The notes beneath the pieces are model-generated. The model searched no databases and was not told the DNA's origin. It saw only the letters and a program-made list of their open reading frames with translations. Below, piece by piece: positions 49,744-60,662 of a stretch of 64,000 nucleotides of DNA. The stretch lies in contig DBRG01000017.1 of the NCBI GenBank assembly GCA_002305545.1, positions 124,001-188,000 on the forward strand, written 5' to 3'. Both the position numbers and the translations under genes were made by a program. This DNA is from Bacteroidales bacterium UBA1374. Its GTDB lineage: Bacteria > Bacteroidota > Bacteroidia > Bacteroidales > UBA932. Positions within the stretch are counted from its first letter, which is position 1, and each line of letters opens with the position of its first letter.

Positions 49744-52700
49744 ATGACTATCCGACGTTTGGTTACAACAATTTTTTTTCTTTCCGTATTCCTCTGCGGA
49801 TTTACAAACACCCTATCATCAACCGAGTTTGCCGATGGTTTTTTTTCTCTTTCTTCAAACTTATCCAATCAGAATATCAGGTGTTTTGGAGAAGACAAAC
49901 ACGGATATATATGGATAGGTACAGGTAGGGGGCTGAACCGTTTCAATGGTTATGAATTTAGCCAGTATTTAAGAAGCGGCGATAGTACCGCTTTGGTTGA
50001 CAATCAATTACAGCATATTTTCAGGGATTCACAGGACAGGATGTGGTTCCTGACTGTAAACGGCTTGAGTCTCTATGGTCCTGACGGACATTTTACAAAT
50101 TATCCTGTAGAAGGCCCGAACAGAAATTGTCTTAAAATCCTGGAAAATTCTGAAGGGACATTGTATCTGAGTCTGGGGACTTCTCTTTCTGTTTTTAATC
50201 CTGAAAGTGAAACATTCAAGCATGCATTGAATATTGAATTTTCCGGGTTCCCAAATACCTTTCATATGGACCGTCTGGACAGGTTATGGCTTGTAACTCC
50301 GGCTAAAGTGTTCTGTTACGATTCAAAAACACTTGAGTTGAAAGCTTCATGGGAAACGCCGGGATATATCGCGTACTCCCATCTGCGAAATAACGGAGAA
50401 CTCTGGCTTGCAGGGGAACAAATGCTCTCCATCCTGGATACCCGGACCGGTGGTTATTCTTCATTACCCCCGGGGATTACCGGCAACAGGATGTTGATGA
50501 ACTCAAGAATCACACATATACAGCCGTACAACAGAAATTCAATGTTGATCAATACAGCAGACCAGGGACTGTTTCTTTACCTGCCTTTAACAGATATATT
50601 GATCCATCAGAGAGACAAGGATTTTCCTTTTGATGTTCCCGATGCAGAAATCACCACAATATATGAAGATTCACGTTCCAATATTTTTATTGGAACTTAT
50701 GACAAAGGCTTTTATGTAAGAAATCCTTCCCGCCGGTCCTTTGGTGTAAATACATTACTGTCAGAAAGGTATAACGGAATAAATATCGTTTCACTTGATA
50801 CAGACAGCAGTGGGAATGTGTGGATATCCGCACGCCGTGAGGGTGTTTCTTTATATGATCGCGTTACAGATTCGATTATTGATCTCTCGGATATGATCGA
50901 AAGAGTGGTCCCCGGATTTTTGAATGATCCTTTAATCAACATCCATGTAGCTCCGGATAATACTGTCTGGCTCTATCATTTTAAAGAACTGATCGCGCTG
51001 AAATACACCCGGGGAAATATCCGTCTGGTAAAACGGTTTAAATCCCTTCCTCCAGTCATTTCAGTTACTTCAGATAAAGAGGGAACATTATGGATAGGGA
51101 CTTTCAGCCACCAGATCTATTTCCTTGAAAAAGGGTCCTCTGAGATAAAAAAAATGGATTTATTTCATCCCGGGTTTGTGTATATTCCTCATATATTACC
51201 TTTATCCGATGGATCTCTTTTTATTCCGGGGTTCCAACAGAATCCAAGGATTTTGTATCCGGAGGATATGCATTTTGAAAAACTGGATATCCAACACTTT
51301 TTTCCCGATTTGCCGCTGATCCCGTCTGCCTTAATGGAGGATTCGGCGGGAATTATCTGGATGGGGACTGTTGGAAACGGACTGATCAAATATACACCTG
51401 CCACCGGGGAAATTATCCCGGTCAGGGATCTTTCCTGCAATGACATAAGTGACCTGTTGGAAGACAACGCGGGGCAGGTCTGGATCAGCACACAGTATGG
51501 ATTGATCCGTTACGACAGAACCATTGACCGGTATTTTAGCTATACTGCCCAGGATGGCATATCTGGAAACCAGTTTAACGAAAGGAGTGCCGTAAGGCTG
51601 CCTGATAACACTTTGGCTTTTGGCGGAACACATGGAATCACTCATTTCAATCCCCTGGACATTGCCCAAAAAAGATCGGTCCCGCTATGTTTTGAATACC
51701 TGAAAATCCACAACAAACTGGTTTTGCCATCTGAAGATGGACCTATAAAACGCTCGCTGACAGAAACTCCGGAAATAGTTCTGGACCACACACAGAACAA
51801 TTTCAGTATATCTTTTGCTGCATTGGATTACCACAATGCAGCCCCGCGCGTGGAATATAGCTACCGTTTATCGGGATATGATAAAGAGGATATTTCGGCC
51901 GGCCAGTACCGGGAAGCTTATTATTCCAACCTTCCCGCAGGCACTTATACATTTACAGTGCATATAAAAAACCATGACAACACCATTGCAGAGATATCCC
52001 GATCGTTGTCTTTGCGGATCAAGAGAGCTCCCTGGTTCTCCTGGTGGGCCTGGCTGCTTTACGGGTTGTCGGGTGCCCTAATCCTGGGAAGCATACTTGC
52101 ATTGTACCTGAGGATCAAAAGAAACAAAATAAGAACCCGGCAGATTGAAATGGAACGGGAACGAGAGATCCAGCAGAGTGAGACCAACATGAAATTCTTT
52201 TCCAATATTTCCCATGAATTCCGGACACCATTGACCATGATCGCCGGCCCCATTTCTACGTTGGCCAATGATAAATCCATCTCCGAAGAGAACCGGCAGT
52301 TAGTTATTATCATTCAGCGCAGTGTCCGGAGAATGCTCAAGCTGATCAATCAGTTATTGGATTTTTATAAACTTGAAAACGACACACTTAAACTTCGGGT
52401 AAGAAAAACAGACATCATTGAGCCGGTAAACAAGTTGGTAGATATTTTCAGGATCAATGCTTCAGAAAAAGACATAACCCTGCGTACCAAAGGACTGGAA
52501 GATACATTTCTTACCTGGATAGACGAAGATAAAATTGACAAGATCATTGGAAATCTGTTGGCCAACGCGGTGAAATTTTCTACGCCCGGGAAAGGACGTA
52601 TAGAGGTGACATTCGATGTGGTAGACAGTAAAGATGCAGAAAAGAGCTTTAATCTTGACCAAAGTGCCGGATTTGTATCTTCCTGGTATGTTAAATTATC

Positions 52701-53796
52701 GGTCGCCGATAACGGTCCGGGATTTGACAACAAAGACCTGGAAAAAGTGTTTACCAGGTATTACCAGATGGAACGTCAGAAAACCGGGTTCCTTTCCTGG
52801 GGCACCGGTATAGGATTGTATTATGCGCGACGGCTTGTTGAAACGCATCATGGTTTTATCAAGGCGGAAAACAAACCAGATGGTGGAGCTTTGTTAACTT
52901 TTATAATTCCTGTTGATGAAGCCGCCTATGATCCTTCAGAACTGGATCATTCTGAGACACCTGCCTGTGCAGATCCTGCTATAAACACTTTAGGACCCTG
53001 TCCCAACATCATGCAGGGAGACAAAGAAAATAGTAAAGAACTGCCTGTGATCCTTCTGGTGGAAGACGACACAGACGTTGCCCGTTATCTGAAAATGCTT
53101 CTGCGTCCTAATTACCACGTCATTCATGAATTTGAAGGGCAAACAGCTTTGAACTCCTTGGAGACCACATTACCAGATCTGATAATCAGCGATATCGTAA
53201 TGCCGGGAATGGACGGTTTTACATTTTGCCGTAAAATAAAAGAGAATCTCAGTTACAGCCATATACCTGTCATACTGCTGACAGCCAAAACAACGACAGA
53301 AGAAAAAGTCAGCGGTTTTGAATCCGGGGCAGATGCCTATATTACAAAACCTTTCGAACCGCCTTACCTGGAAGCTGTTATAAAAGCACAACTTAAAAAC
53401 AGGGAGAATTTGCACCACCTGCTTGAGAAGACGACAAAACCTCCGCTTGAGATTGATGATAAGGAACTGTTGCCCCATGACAAACAATTTCTGAAAGGCC
53501 TTTATGAGCTTATGGAAAAAGAACTCTCCAATCCGGAACTCAATATACAGCGTATGACCGAGACCCTGCAGATGAGCAGGACTAAGTTTTATTATAAAGT
53601 CAAAGGCCTTACTGGTTTGAATCCGAATGTTTTCTTTAAGAAATATAAACTAAACCGGGCAGAAGAACTTTTGTCAACCGGAAAATACAACATATCTGAA
53701 GTGGCTGATCTTACAGGATTCAGCACATTATCCCATTTCTCTGTCAGTTTTAAGAAACATTTTGGGTTGTCTCCCAGCGAATACAACCGAAAGTAA
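49744..53796 (+). CDS. hybrid two-component system regulator (HTCS)
   Basis: 1350 residues, one polypeptide holding sensor and response regulator. Signal peptide (1-27); periplasmic sensor of Reg_prop beta-propeller blades, about 30-680 (GYIWIGTGRGLNRFNGYEF is the first); Y_Y_Y domain about 690-755; membrane helix about 762-785; HisKA with His824 in FSNISHEFRTPL; HATPase with NLLANAVKFS and GTGIGLYYARR; receiver about 1100-1215 with Asp1150 in SDIVMPGMDG; AraC-type HTH about 1250-1350. Such proteins bind an oligosaccharide in the periplasm and activate a glycan locus. Divergent from the esterase-susCD locus; its last 69 bases overlap the convergent glycosidase. Confidence 0.96.
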   Translation: MTIRRLVTTIFFLSVFLCGFTNTLSSTEFADGFFSLSSNLSNQNIRCFGEDKHGYIWIGTGRGLNRFNGYEFSQYLRSGDSTALVDNQLQHIFRDSQDRMWFLTVNGLSLYGPDGHFTNYPVEGPNRNCLKILENSEGTLYLSLGTSLSVFNPESETFKHALNIEFSGFPNTFHMDRLDRLWLVTPAKVFCYDSKTLELKASWETPGYIAYSHLRNNGELWLAGEQMLSILDTRTGGYSSLPPGITGNRMLMNSRITHIQPYNRNSMLINTADQGLFLYLPLTDILIHQRDKDFPFDVPDAEITTIYEDSRSNIFIGTYDKGFYVRNPSRRSFGVNTLLSERYNGINIVSLDTDSSGNVWISARREGVSLYDRVTDSIIDLSDMIERVVPGFLNDPLINIHVAPDNTVWLYHFKELIALKYTRGNIRLVKRFKSLPPVISVTSDKEGTLWIGTFSHQIYFLEKGSSEIKKMDLFHPGFVYIPHILPLSDGSLFIPGFQQNPRILYPEDMHFEKLDIQHFFPDLPLIPSALMEDSAGIIWMGTVGNGLIKYTPATGEIIPVRDLSCNDISDLLEDNAGQVWISTQYGLIRYDRTIDRYFSYTAQDGISGNQFNERSAVRLPDNTLAFGGTHGITHFNPLDIAQKRSVPLCFEYLKIHNKLVLPSEDGPIKRSLTETPEIVLDHTQNNFSISFAALDYHNAAPRVEYSYRLSGYDKEDISAGQYREAYYSNLPAGTYTFTVHIKNHDNTIAEISRSLSLRIKRAPWFSWWAWLLYGLSGALILGSILALYLRIKRNKIRTRQIEMEREREIQQSETNMKFFSNISHEFRTPLTMIAGPISTLANDKSISEENRQLVIIIQRSVRRMLKLINQLLDFYKLENDTLKLRVRKTDIIEPVNKLVDIFRINASEKDITLRTKGLEDTFLTWIDEDKIDKIIGNLLANAVKFSTPGKGRIEVTFDVVDSKDAEKSFNLDQSAGFVSSWYVKLSVADNGPGFDNKDLEKVFTRYYQMERQKTGFLSWGTGIGLYYARRLVETHHGFIKAENKPDGGALLTFIIPVDEAAYDPSELDHSETPACADPAINTLGPCPNIMQGDKENSKELPVILLVEDDTDVARYLKMLLRPNYHVIHEFEGQTALNSLETTLPDLIISDIVMPGMDGFTFCRKIKENLSYSHIPVILLTAKTTTEEKVSGFESGADAYITKPFEPPYLEAVIKAQLKNRENLHHLLEKTTKPPLEIDDKELLPHDKQFLKGLYELMEKELSNPELNIQRMTETLQMSRTKFYYKVKGLTGLNPNVFFKKYKLNRAEELLSTGKYNISEVADLTGFSTLSHFSVSFKKHFGLSPSEYNRK

Positions 53797-56439
53797 ACGC
53801 TTGATTCTCAGTGCATCTACCATGGCTTGGTTCACCAAAATGTTCATGTTGTGGTTGTGTGGAAGAAACGAAAGCGTAAGGCGGTGCTCCCCAGCAGTAA
53901 GATATACCTGTAGTGTATTGGTCCAGCCCCATTCATTCCACAACTCGTTGCCCCTTTGGGGAAAAACGTGCGTACCTGTATGTTTTCCATCCACCAGTAA
54001 AGTACGTACTGCACATTTGTTTGAGGTATTTACAGGGCCGTTCCCGTTGGCATAACGCCAGTCAATAAGGTACAATCCGGATTGTTCGATGACCACCGGA
54101 ATGGAAATACGTACGTTTTCAACAGTATTGATTTCTACAAATCCGCTTCCTGAGAATCCTCTGTAGGGTTTAGAGGAAGAAGGAGCATAATTTTCAGTTT
54201 CAAATATCCTGCACCACCCATACTGTTCCAGAGGCTCGGATGCAAATGATTCCAGGCCTTCTTCATTAACAACTGTTACCTGAATATCCCCTTCGTAACC
54301 GTTAACTGGCAAAAGTGTATCCGTTCTCTGACCATTAACCCACAGATTATAAGAAGATTCATTCTGTAAAGATATATCCGGTGTAGACGGACTGTACGCA
54401 TTTTCGGCGAGCGTAATCTGTGACGGTCCCGTACTTTTTGATCGGAGCACTAGTCTGAGTGTGTGCTTTCCGGTGAGATCGGCCGGTATGAATGGATCAT
54501 CCAGCTTCTTACCGTCCAGTGATACAGAATGTATTTTATTGCCATAACCTTCCATTTCTATGTCAAGCACCGCATTTCGGTACCTGAATCCTCCGAGGGA
54601 CCGCTTTCCCTCCATTGTTTGCGGAACAAAAGGTTTGAACCTCAGGCCGTTTTCCTCAAAACGAATTCCGAACAACAGGTGATAGACAATACTCAGGTTT
54701 CCCGAAAGGCTCCATAGCATATTGGAAGAATTGATCTGAGTGCCAAACCAATCTCCGTTCTCTACCACCATGTTTTCGTAATTGGTAAGAAAAAGGGCCG
54801 CCGCTCTATAAATGGAGCCGATACTGTGCAACACTCCTTTCTCGTTTCCCGTCTCCGCCGAAGCCCACATCCAATATGCCTGAACAAACGGCCAGATGGC
54901 ATCGTTATGATACGGAGGTATGTCCGGGATCTGCGGGAAAAAGCAAGAAGTGCCGTACGTTTGGTTAGGGACCGAAGCCGTAATGCGTGTCGCCCGCTCC
55001 TCCGGCGCGATGCCAAACAGGATACAAAGGGCTTCGCCAAGGGTTTCGCTTCTTGGAGAAAGAATCATGCTATTCCGCCCGTACAGGTATTGGCCGTAAT
55101 AGCCTCTGTCTTCCATCCATAAATGATTGTTAATGCCGGCGGCTATCTGCCGGGCAATATCTTCGTACCTGAGGGCTTCGTCCAGGTTACCCAGTAAGGA
55201 ACAGATTTTTGCCAGTACCGAGATGGCCTCGTAATGCACAGCATTTGTTCCGAGGTTTTCGCTTTGAAAGATATCCGCGGGTTGCATCCAGCGCGGATAT
55301 TCCTGTTCCCTCCAGTCCAGAAAAGAAGATTCACCTTTCATGAGACCTGTTTGCGGATTGAACACCGTAAGAAGATCGTCATCCACTGAACGGTGGATAA
55401 TGGGATATATGGTTTCGAGCCACAGACTGTCTCCCGTGACCTTATATATTTCGTAAGCGGCCACTGCCCATATCATGCGGTCCGTAGAAACGGGCCAGGC
55501 ACCTCCGGTTCCCGTATCCTGAATGATCCGGCCCAACGTGTCGACCTTTCGCATAAGGCTTATCTTTGAAACTTGTGGTTGTAAATGAGCCATGGCCAAA
55601 ATGATACTGTAGCTCACATCCCTGGTCCAGACGCCTGCCCATTCTTTACCCGTACGGAGAGTGGAATCGGGTTCAATTGCGTTTACCATTTCCTCAAGAG
55701 ACATGTTGTACAGGGCGCTTTCCAGTAACAATTCACTCTCGAGCCGCGGATAGTCAGATAAATCGGATGTTGCTGTCCACTTGTTGACCTGATTGAAACT
55801 TTCCTCCACCGCATTGAGCACCATTTCAATTTCATATATATATGGATCCTCGGACGAAAGGTTAAGTTTCAGATCTTCCCGCTGATCCAGATTATCGAAA
55901 TCCCAGCTCAAAGGATCACAGTTCCCTGCTACGTAGACACCCTTAAAATCTTCCTTATATATTCTGGAGCGGGCAGGTGTATCATAAAAACCTTCTTTCT
56001 CAAAGGCTTTATGCATGTCACTCATATCCACCCGGAATTTTACATTTACATTCCGGGGCATAGTGCGCCCCTGGTCAGAGAGCCCGGGTTCAGTTTTCAG
56101 TTGTACTCCAAAACGGATAAGCGGCAATTCAAGTGAAGCCCCGTCTGGTGCGAGACAAAGATACTGGTGGTCCACTCCCGAAGCACTTTCGTTATCCCGG
56201 GCATTTATACAGAATTTGAATTGTATGAGGGGAGATTTAAAATACAGACTTTTACTCCTATAATTAGATTCAATGCAAGTTGCGGATACAGCTCTTGCCG
56301 TAAAATCGCCTTCTACAACCCTGTCGGGAAATAACGAATAGGCATCGGTTGAATAAATAGGTTGTCGGGAATGGCACGAAGTGCCTGACAATATGGCTAG
56401 AACGCCGGCAATTACCGGGAGGGATCGGGTCGCTTTCAT
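53728..56439 (-). CDS. exported six-hairpin-type glycoside hydrolase with CBM-like domain
   Basis: 903 residues, lipobox Cys22 in GTSCHSRQ. N-terminal beta region about 30-220; an (alpha/alpha)6-type catalytic domain about 240-640, recognised by EWAGVWTRDVSYSIILAMAHL, WPVSTDRMIWAVAAYEIYK and NYENMVVENGDWFGTQ (features of trehalase/GH63/debranching-like enzymes); and a C-terminal CBM35/6-like domain in the last ~140 residues. I cannot place it in a numbered GH family. Last gene of the dextran-type locus, its start overlapping the GH31 stop by one base; 3' end overlaps HTCS by 69 bases. Confidence 0.75.
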   Translation of the reverse strand: MKATRSLPVIAGVLAILSGTSCHSRQPIYSTDAYSLFPDRVVEGDFTARAVSATCIESNYRSKSLYFKSPLIQFKFCINARDNESASGVDHQYLCLAPDGASLELPLIRFGVQLKTEPGLSDQGRTMPRNVNVKFRVDMSDMHKAFEKEGFYDTPARSRIYKEDFKGVYVAGNCDPLSWDFDNLDQREDLKLNLSSEDPYIYEIEMVLNAVEESFNQVNKWTATSDLSDYPRLESELLLESALYNMSLEEMVNAIEPDSTLRTGKEWAGVWTRDVSYSIILAMAHLQPQVSKISLMRKVDTLGRIIQDTGTGGAWPVSTDRMIWAVAAYEIYKVTGDSLWLETIYPIIHRSVDDDLLTVFNPQTGLMKGESSFLDWREQEYPRWMQPADIFQSENLGTNAVHYEAISVLAKICSLLGNLDEALRYEDIARQIAAGINNHLWMEDRGYYGQYLYGRNSMILSPRSETLGEALCILFGIAPEERATRITASVPNQTYGTSCFFPQIPDIPPYHNDAIWPFVQAYWMWASAETGNEKGVLHSIGSIYRAAALFLTNYENMVVENGDWFGTQINSSNMLWSLSGNLSIVYHLLFGIRFEENGLRFKPFVPQTMEGKRSLGGFRYRNAVLDIEMEGYGNKIHSVSLDGKKLDDPFIPADLTGKHTLRLVLRSKSTGPSQITLAENAYSPSTPDISLQNESSYNLWVNGQRTDTLLPVNGYEGDIQVTVVNEEGLESFASEPLEQYGWCRIFETENYAPSSSKPYRGFSGSGFVEINTVENVRISIPVVIEQSGLYLIDWRYANGNGPVNTSNKCAVRTLLVDGKHTGTHVFPQRGNELWNEWGWTNTLQVYLTAGEHRLTLSFLPHNHNMNILVNQAMVDALRIKRLLSVVFAGRQPKMFLKTDREMG

Positions 56440-58883
56440 TATTTATTGTATGTAATATCAACTGTTATGGTTTCAGGCGTATCGGGGAACATAACGGTAC
56501 AGACACCTTGTTGCGGATCCCAGTTCCAGGAAGTTTTCTTTTTAAGGGGGCGTCCGTTTATTTTTACCGATTTGGGACCCTTATCACAATATAACCGGAT
56601 TCCCAACCGGCGTTCATATTTATTGGTATAAGTGCCTTTCCGGGGTGCCTCAATGGTAATGGCATAACCTTTATCAACTGGAGTACACGTAATACGGCGG
56701 GAAGTCCACCCGTCTTCCAGGTAATCTGTACTTTCTCCGTCATCTTCATAGAGTGTGTAGGTTGCCGTTTCATTGCCAGGTATTATTTCAAACCAGACAG
56801 GATACCCCTGTACTTCATCCAGGTATTGCATTACCGGTTGGGTGGGAATGATAGATCCTTTTTTTATTAACAAAGGAATCCGTGACAATGGTGCCTGTAC
56901 AGTTATCCAGTCTCCGCCGGAATATACCGTATGCCTGTCATAGAAATCCACCCATTCTCCTTTGGGCAGATAGACTTTTTTTGTTACGGCACCTTTTTCA
57001 AGGACTGGAGCCACCAGGATCATGCTGCCGAACATGAACTGTTCATTCAGCAAGAAAGTATTCCTGTCTTCGGGAAACTCAAAAAACATACTTCGCATAA
57101 TGGGCCATCCCATATCGTGTGCCTCACGGGCACAGGAGTATATATACGGTATGAGAGTGTATTTGAGTTCAATGGCGGATTTTGAAAAAGCTTCCGCAAT
57201 AGGACCGAATTGCCAGGGTTCCACGGCCCAGTTGCCTTCATGATGTGCTCGCGAGAGAGGCGTAAAAACGCCCATCTGCATCCAGCGCACATACAATTCA
57301 GCCATAGCGGAATAATCTGTAATATCTCCGCAGTACCCCGATATATCACAGGTAATAAAAGGAATACCGCTTAAACCAGCCGACAGCATTACCGGAATCT
57401 GCCCGGCCATCTGTTCCCAACCCTGTGTCACATCGGCCCCGTTGCCACTGTCACCGGTCCAACTGAAAGCATAACGCTGAATACCGGCATATCCTGCCCG
57501 GGTCATCTGGAATATTCTCTTTCCGGGGTTACGTTTATTAAATTGTTCCGTAACCACTTTATCCCATGTTAATCCGTACACGTTATGAATCCGGTCGTGC
57601 ATCCCGTCATAATGAAGCATTGAGATCCGCTCCGTGTTTTCTTCGTTACTCCAGGCAGGTTCACCCATGTCGGTCCAAAAGCCCTTTACTCCCATATTAA
57701 GCGGTTTCTGCTGGTATGCCCCCCACCAGTCGGCTACTCCGGGTTTTGTAAAATCAACCACACCACAAGAGCCGCCCCAAGGCCAGGGCATATCGTACGT
57801 GAGGCCGGTACAGGTGTCTTTGGTGAAATACCCCAGGGAATCGGCCTCGTTCCATTGTTTTCTGTTGTTTTGCGAAATGACAGGGTCTTGCGAAACAATC
57901 ATTTTGAAACCCATTGCGGCCAGGTCACTGATCATTCCTCTGGGGTTAGTATAATTCTCTTCCCTCCATGTAAAATCCTGGAGGTATTGGGTCCAGCCGA
58001 TATCCTGATAAATAACGTCGCAAGGAATTTGTTTTTCACGAAAAGTGTGTGCCACCTCCCTGGCCAATACTTCATTGGTATACAGACCGCGGCATTGGGC
58101 AAATCCAAAGGCCCATCTGGGCGGTATAATGGGCTTCCCGGTAAGCGTTACGTACCGGTTGAGTATTTCCTTATAATTCCTGCCGTAAATAAAATAATAA
58201 ACCATAGAACCGCCGGGGGCGGAGAAGGAATAGGAATCAGGATTTTCCGTTCCAAAACGAAAGACCGTCTTATAGGTGTTGTCAAAGAATATCCCATAGT
58301 GGTAGCTGCTCATGAAAAAGGGGATTGACTTATAAAGCGGATCCTCCGTTGTGCTGTAACAGGGTTTATCACTGTTCCACATCTTGAATGTGCCTCCGCG
58401 TCTGGACATCGGTCCGGCTTTTTCCCCGAGCCCGAAGATCTGTTCATCGTCCCTGAGCAGTTTGGCGGATACAACATGACCCGCCTCATTCGTCGTATGT
58501 CCGTTGTCCGGAGTATCAGAAAAGAGTAATTTCTGGTATTTGTCATAGATGCGGAGCCTTACCGTTTCTTTAGATATGACAATTCTCAATTGGGACGTAT
58601 AGAACTCATAAGAAGATCCTTCAGCGGATATGTTCAGCGTTCCCGCATCGGCCGGTTCTTCATTTATTACGGCATACGAAGGAACTTCAGGCTCGTACCG
58701 GCCCGATGGCAGGTAGGTGATTTTCAGAATTTCCGGACTGCAGCATTTCAAAGCCAGCGCAGCGGAATTGTCCAGTCGGAAAATAAAAGTACGGTTATCT
58801 GCCTTCTCGCAAGAGGTCACTGCCTGTGAAAAGACATAAAACGGTACCAGCAAAAATATGCTTAAAAGAAACAATCGCCTCAT
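56439..58883 (-). CDS. GH31 alpha-glucosidase-like enzyme
   Basis: 814 residues, signal peptide ending VFSQA. GH31 retaining enzyme: N-terminal beta-sandwich, catalytic barrel with nucleophile Asp405 in GFWTDMGEPAW and acid/base Asp478 in SWTGDSGNG, and the C-terminal beta domains (TYTLYEDDGESTDYLEDG). Further signatures: FGLGEKAGPMSRRG and IYQDIGWTQYLQDF. With GH66 next door, it probably cleaves alpha-1,6-linked isomalto-oligosaccharides. Starts directly after the GH66 stop region (1 base) and overlaps the next gene by one base. Confidence 0.94.
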   Translation of the reverse strand: MRRLFLLSIFLLVPFYVFSQAVTSCEKADNRTFIFRLDNSAALALKCCSPEILKITYLPSGRYEPEVPSYAVINEEPADAGTLNISAEGSSYEFYTSQLRIVISKETVRLRIYDKYQKLLFSDTPDNGHTTNEAGHVVSAKLLRDDEQIFGLGEKAGPMSRRGGTFKMWNSDKPCYSTTEDPLYKSIPFFMSSYHYGIFFDNTYKTVFRFGTENPDSYSFSAPGGSMVYYFIYGRNYKEILNRYVTLTGKPIIPPRWAFGFAQCRGLYTNEVLAREVAHTFREKQIPCDVIYQDIGWTQYLQDFTWREENYTNPRGMISDLAAMGFKMIVSQDPVISQNNRKQWNEADSLGYFTKDTCTGLTYDMPWPWGGSCGVVDFTKPGVADWWGAYQQKPLNMGVKGFWTDMGEPAWSNEENTERISMLHYDGMHDRIHNVYGLTWDKVVTEQFNKRNPGKRIFQMTRAGYAGIQRYAFSWTGDSGNGADVTQGWEQMAGQIPVMLSAGLSGIPFITCDISGYCGDITDYSAMAELYVRWMQMGVFTPLSRAHHEGNWAVEPWQFGPIAEAFSKSAIELKYTLIPYIYSCAREAHDMGWPIMRSMFFEFPEDRNTFLLNEQFMFGSMILVAPVLEKGAVTKKVYLPKGEWVDFYDRHTVYSGGDWITVQAPLSRIPLLIKKGSIIPTQPVMQYLDEVQGYPVWFEIIPGNETATYTLYEDDGESTDYLEDGWTSRRITCTPVDKGYAITIEAPRKGTYTNKYERRLGIRLYCDKGPKSVKINGRPLKKKTSWNWDPQQGVCTVMFPDTPETITVDITYNK

Positions 58884-60662
58884 TTATTGAATGACTACCA
58901 TAGTCCAGTACTTGAGCACAGGAACGGTAAAAGTAACGTATCCGCTCCCCTGCGTGAATTCAAGTTCACGGTACATAGCTCCTTCCGGATCGGGGGTAGC
59001 TGCCCAGATTTTATTTATTTTTTTTGTCGTTATCAACCGGAACATACCGTCCCTTATCAGACGCTGTTCGGGTTGTTGTCCGTTAAGGTCCCGCCAGCTT
59101 AACGAAGTGGCATTCGAATAGTTAAGCAGGTGAATAACCTGACGTTCTCCCACCTGTTTTGCCAGGGTGACCACCTTGCCTGTGCGCGGGGGCCAGCTGT
59201 CCAGGGAAAAAGACGAAGAAACCGCATTCAGAGACACGTCATTGAATGAGCCTCCGTCTCTTAGAAGGTTTTCATAGGCGACAAGAAAGTCATAATAGGG
59301 TACCAACCTCGTGGACAGTTGCGTGTCTATGGTCAGATTATTATTGGGAAAATATTCCCTGCACAACATGTGTTCTCCCAGTTCCAGGTGTGAGCCGCCC
59401 GAGGCAAAAATTACTGCCTCGGTCATCAGTACGCCGGGAGTATTGAATGTTCCTGCTGCATCGCCCTTGTCGTAATTCATATATGCGGCCAGTACCGTAT
59501 TGAGTTTTCCCCCTGAATAATACGCATTCAGATCAATGATATTTTTAAGATCGGCATAAGAGGCCTGGTTCGACCATACTTCGTTGTAAAGAAAATCGGC
59601 TCCGGACCGGGCAATCGATTGCTGGCCGTAACCGGCTACCGCATTGAAAACATTTGTCTTCTGCGGATAATCCGAATCAATCCGGCTAAGAAATGTGCCA
59701 TATCCCCGGGCCATATCCACTGTCCGGCCATTATAATCGTACCTGGTTCCTCTGTCTCCCAACTGATCTATGTGGAATCCGTCAAAGTCATAAACACTGT
59801 ATACGTCGGCCACTCTGGAAGAAAAATAGTCCATCCAAAACGGGTTGGAAGGATCTGTCAGGTAAATCGAACTCCTGAAAGGAGAAGAAAGTTCACATAC
59901 ATCTTTGTGCAAATGATTCCTGTCCGTGAAAATATACCATTCATCATTCACTCCGTCAGCCGCTCCGTTATCAAGCACCCCATAACATAAATCATAAAAC
60001 ATGGAGGCCATGTTTTTCTCTCCGGCCAGGGAAATGTATCCTTCCACTGTCGTTTTATACTGGGTCCTGCCGCCTATGTCCGGCCATGAACCGGCCGGTT
60101 GTTCCACCGTTCCCGCCAGGGGTCTGTGGTGGTCATATTGCCAGTCGTAATACTGAATCCCGTTTATATGAAAGCGGCAAAGATTGTCTATCACTCCGGC
60201 CATTTCTTCCTCTTTCAATGCGCCGAAAGAGGAAAGAAATCCATACCTGGGAAACCGGGTCCATCGGCTCGATACGTCCAGTCCTGTTGACCCGGCTAAA
60301 ACCAGGTCTGTTCCCTGCACCGCAAATAACTCAACCAGATATCCCCTGAAATCTTCTCCGGGAACCGTCCAGCTCCATGTATTACCTGTTACGGATTCTT
60401 CATGGACGATGGAGTCGAGGTGTCTATACCTCACCCGGTATTCAATAGACGCATCCATGGAGGGTGCACATTGAAAATGCGCGGTACTTCCCGCATCATA
60501 ACGGGCTTTATCACTAGACAAGATTACAGATGTTACGGAATCCGGTCCTCCTTCCGGCAGTCCGGACCCTTGCGGATCTTTTCTGCAACCGGAGAGGAGG
60601 ACGCATTCCGTTAAACACAGAATAAAAAACAGCTTTTTATTTCTCAAACTTGATGGTCTCAT
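58884..60662 (-). CDS. GH66 dextranase, lipoprotein
   Basis: 592 residues, lipobox Cys26 in LLSGCRKD. Endo-alpha-1,6-glucanase family: FPRYGFLSSFGALKEEEMAG, ING-IQYYDWQYDHHRPLAG, nucleophile Asp299 in DFDGFHIDQLG and acid/base Glu361 in FLYNEVWSN. An N-terminal Ig-like domain (residues 40-130) and a C-terminal beta domain flank the barrel. Probably surface-exposed, cutting dextran before SusCD import. Its start lies 26 bases inside the SusE/F-like gene end. Confidence 0.95.
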   Translation of the reverse strand: MRPSSLRNKKLFFILCLTECVLLSGCRKDPQGSGLPEGGPDSVTSVILSSDKARYDAGSTAHFQCAPSMDASIEYRVRYRHLDSIVHEESVTGNTWSWTVPGEDFRGYLVELFAVQGTDLVLAGSTGLDVSSRWTRFPRYGFLSSFGALKEEEMAGVIDNLCRFHINGIQYYDWQYDHHRPLAGTVEQPAGSWPDIGGRTQYKTTVEGYISLAGEKNMASMFYDLCYGVLDNGAADGVNDEWYIFTDRNHLHKDVCELSSPFRSSIYLTDPSNPFWMDYFSSRVADVYSVYDFDGFHIDQLGDRGTRYDYNGRTVDMARGYGTFLSRIDSDYPQKTNVFNAVAGYGQQSIARSGADFLYNEVWSNQASYADLKNIIDLNAYYSGGKLNTVLAAYMNYDKGDAAGTFNTPGVLMTEAVIFASGGSHLELGEHMLCREYFPNNNLTIDTQLSTRLVPYYDFLVAYENLLRDGGSFNDVSLNAVSSSFSLDSWPPRTGKVVTLAKQVGERQVIHLLNYSNATSLSWRDLNGQQPEQRLIRDGMFRLITTKKINKIWAATPDPEGAMYRELEFTQGSGYVTFTVPVLKYWTMVVIQ

